The notes below the pieces were generated by a model that was not told where the DNA came from, made no database searches, and was given only the letters and a program-made list of their open reading frames with translations. From Rivularia sp. PCC 7116 (GTDB lineage Bacteria > Cyanobacteriota > Cyanobacteriia > Cyanobacteriales > Nostocaceae): a stretch of DNA of 64,000 bases. Position numbers and translations under genes: made by a program. The stretch is from the NCBI RefSeq assembly GCF_000316665.1, contig NC_019678.1:6510001-6574000 (forward strand). Reading direction: 5' to 3'. This document shows, piece after piece, positions 63,486 to 64,000 of the stretch. Each line of letters begins with the position of its first letter. The first letter of the stretch is position 1.

Positions 63486-63531
63486 ATCTTTTGCTTCCTG
63501 ACAAGAGTCTACTTTTAATTCCGTTTTATTG

Positions 63532-63620
63532 TGACAAAGTTTTGTCAAAAATAAATCAATTATCCGGCTTAGATCGGTAAATCAGACTACATAAACGACA
63601 TTGTTGTCAAAGTTCTGTCA
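63532..63620. promoter_or_regulatory. Two palindromic operator-like sites upstream of the RHH-ACT gene
   Basis: TGACAAAGTTTTGTCA (63532-63547) is a perfect palindrome. TGTCAAAGTTCTGTCA (63605-63620) is a near copy. The centres are 73 bases apart. They lie upstream of the 63485 start and support that start and possible autoregulation. Confidence 0.65.
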
Positions 63621-64000
63621 AAATATATCTAAAGAAATAGTTTTTAGGTAACTTTGCGTAGTAGAATATTATTATCAAGTTGATATTGTGTTAAAAACAT
63701 TGCTCTTGTCATGGAGATAGATTTACGGTTCATAGGTGTATAGAGTGTTAAAAATGCTATGCCCTATAGAGATTTAACTTAAATAGTTAATCATTTGTTT
63801 TGCGGCTGGGGTTGGAATAGCTCTTGCTGCATATGAGTTTTGGGTTTTAATGCCTATTCTACTGCTTATCTTGTCTGACGTACCTTAAATAGGGATAAAA
63901 GATATGCTCTAATCTATTCAACCGCTATATGGCTTCGCTGATATCAAGAGCTACCATTTCTTGCAAAGCCAATTTTATCGACTCTTATTTTACCGAAACT
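63549..64000. other. Window-end intergenic region
   Basis: Apart from the palindromes, no gene is evident. A short minus-strand frame (about 63944-64000) may be the end of a further gene outside the window, but it is too short to judge. Confidence 0.5.

Noticed and set aside
63944-64000. Possible minus-strand gene at the window end
   Set aside because: Only 19 codons before a stop are visible; this cannot support a call.

Overview
The window comes from a filamentous, Nostocales-type cyanobacterium. The reasons are many GCGATCGC (HIP1) octamers, short tandem heptamer repeats between genes, a CYP110-like P450, a Ser/Thr-kinase/ATPase/histidine-kinase hybrid, a TRADD-N/pentapeptide module and several small palindromic repeat families. 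The species cannot be fixed from the sequence alone. No rRNA, tRNA or CRISPR array was recognised.

Bases 1-24829 hold the distal part of an extracellular-type contractile injection system (eCIS, phage-tail-like). In order: a large DUF4157 protein ending in a nuclease-like domain (5' end outside the window, probable cargo), a CIS tube/LysM pair, gpD and gpV spike proteins, a PAAR-like tip, a gp25 wedge, two baseplate-J-type proteins, a tail protein I-type protein, and a tail fibre with a self-cleaving S74 chaperone end. Sheath, inner tube, tape measure and AAA+ ATPase are absent and presumably lie upstream. The most unusual point is that the second J-type protein and the tail-I protein carry large in-frame inserts of BNR/Asp-box propeller repeats, three blocks in all, plus four copies of a small beta module. 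The matrix is canonical on both sides of each block.

Bases 24830-34852 hold two decayed transposases, an 1810-residue signalling hybrid, a flavin monooxygenase, a haem-oxygenase-like di-metal protein with a partial duplication of its active-site segment just after its stop, and a DUF554 membrane protein. Bases 35076-43534 hold an LRR protein, a twin-RCK channel-like protein with an atypical filter, a small anchored protein, an SNase homologue lacking catalytic residues, a GH9-CBM2-CBM2 cellulase without signal peptide, and an SseB-like protein.

Bases 43686-47680 are a small rearranged island. Two direct repeats of about 340-360 bp, each carrying the 3' end of a TPR gene, flank a TetR regulator with its operator pair, a membrane protein, and a second membrane-protein gene split by an intact IS630-family element with TA target duplication. 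The coiled-coil/TPR gene follows.

Bases 50846-64000 hold a divergent TRADD-N system, a RelE/ParE-type toxin-antitoxin pair, an unannotated 48-residue membrane peptide, an ECF-like sigma factor, a TetR/GST divergent pair with two operators, two methyltransferases, a bPH-like membrane protein, a P450, and an RHH-ACT-like protein with palindromic operator candidates.
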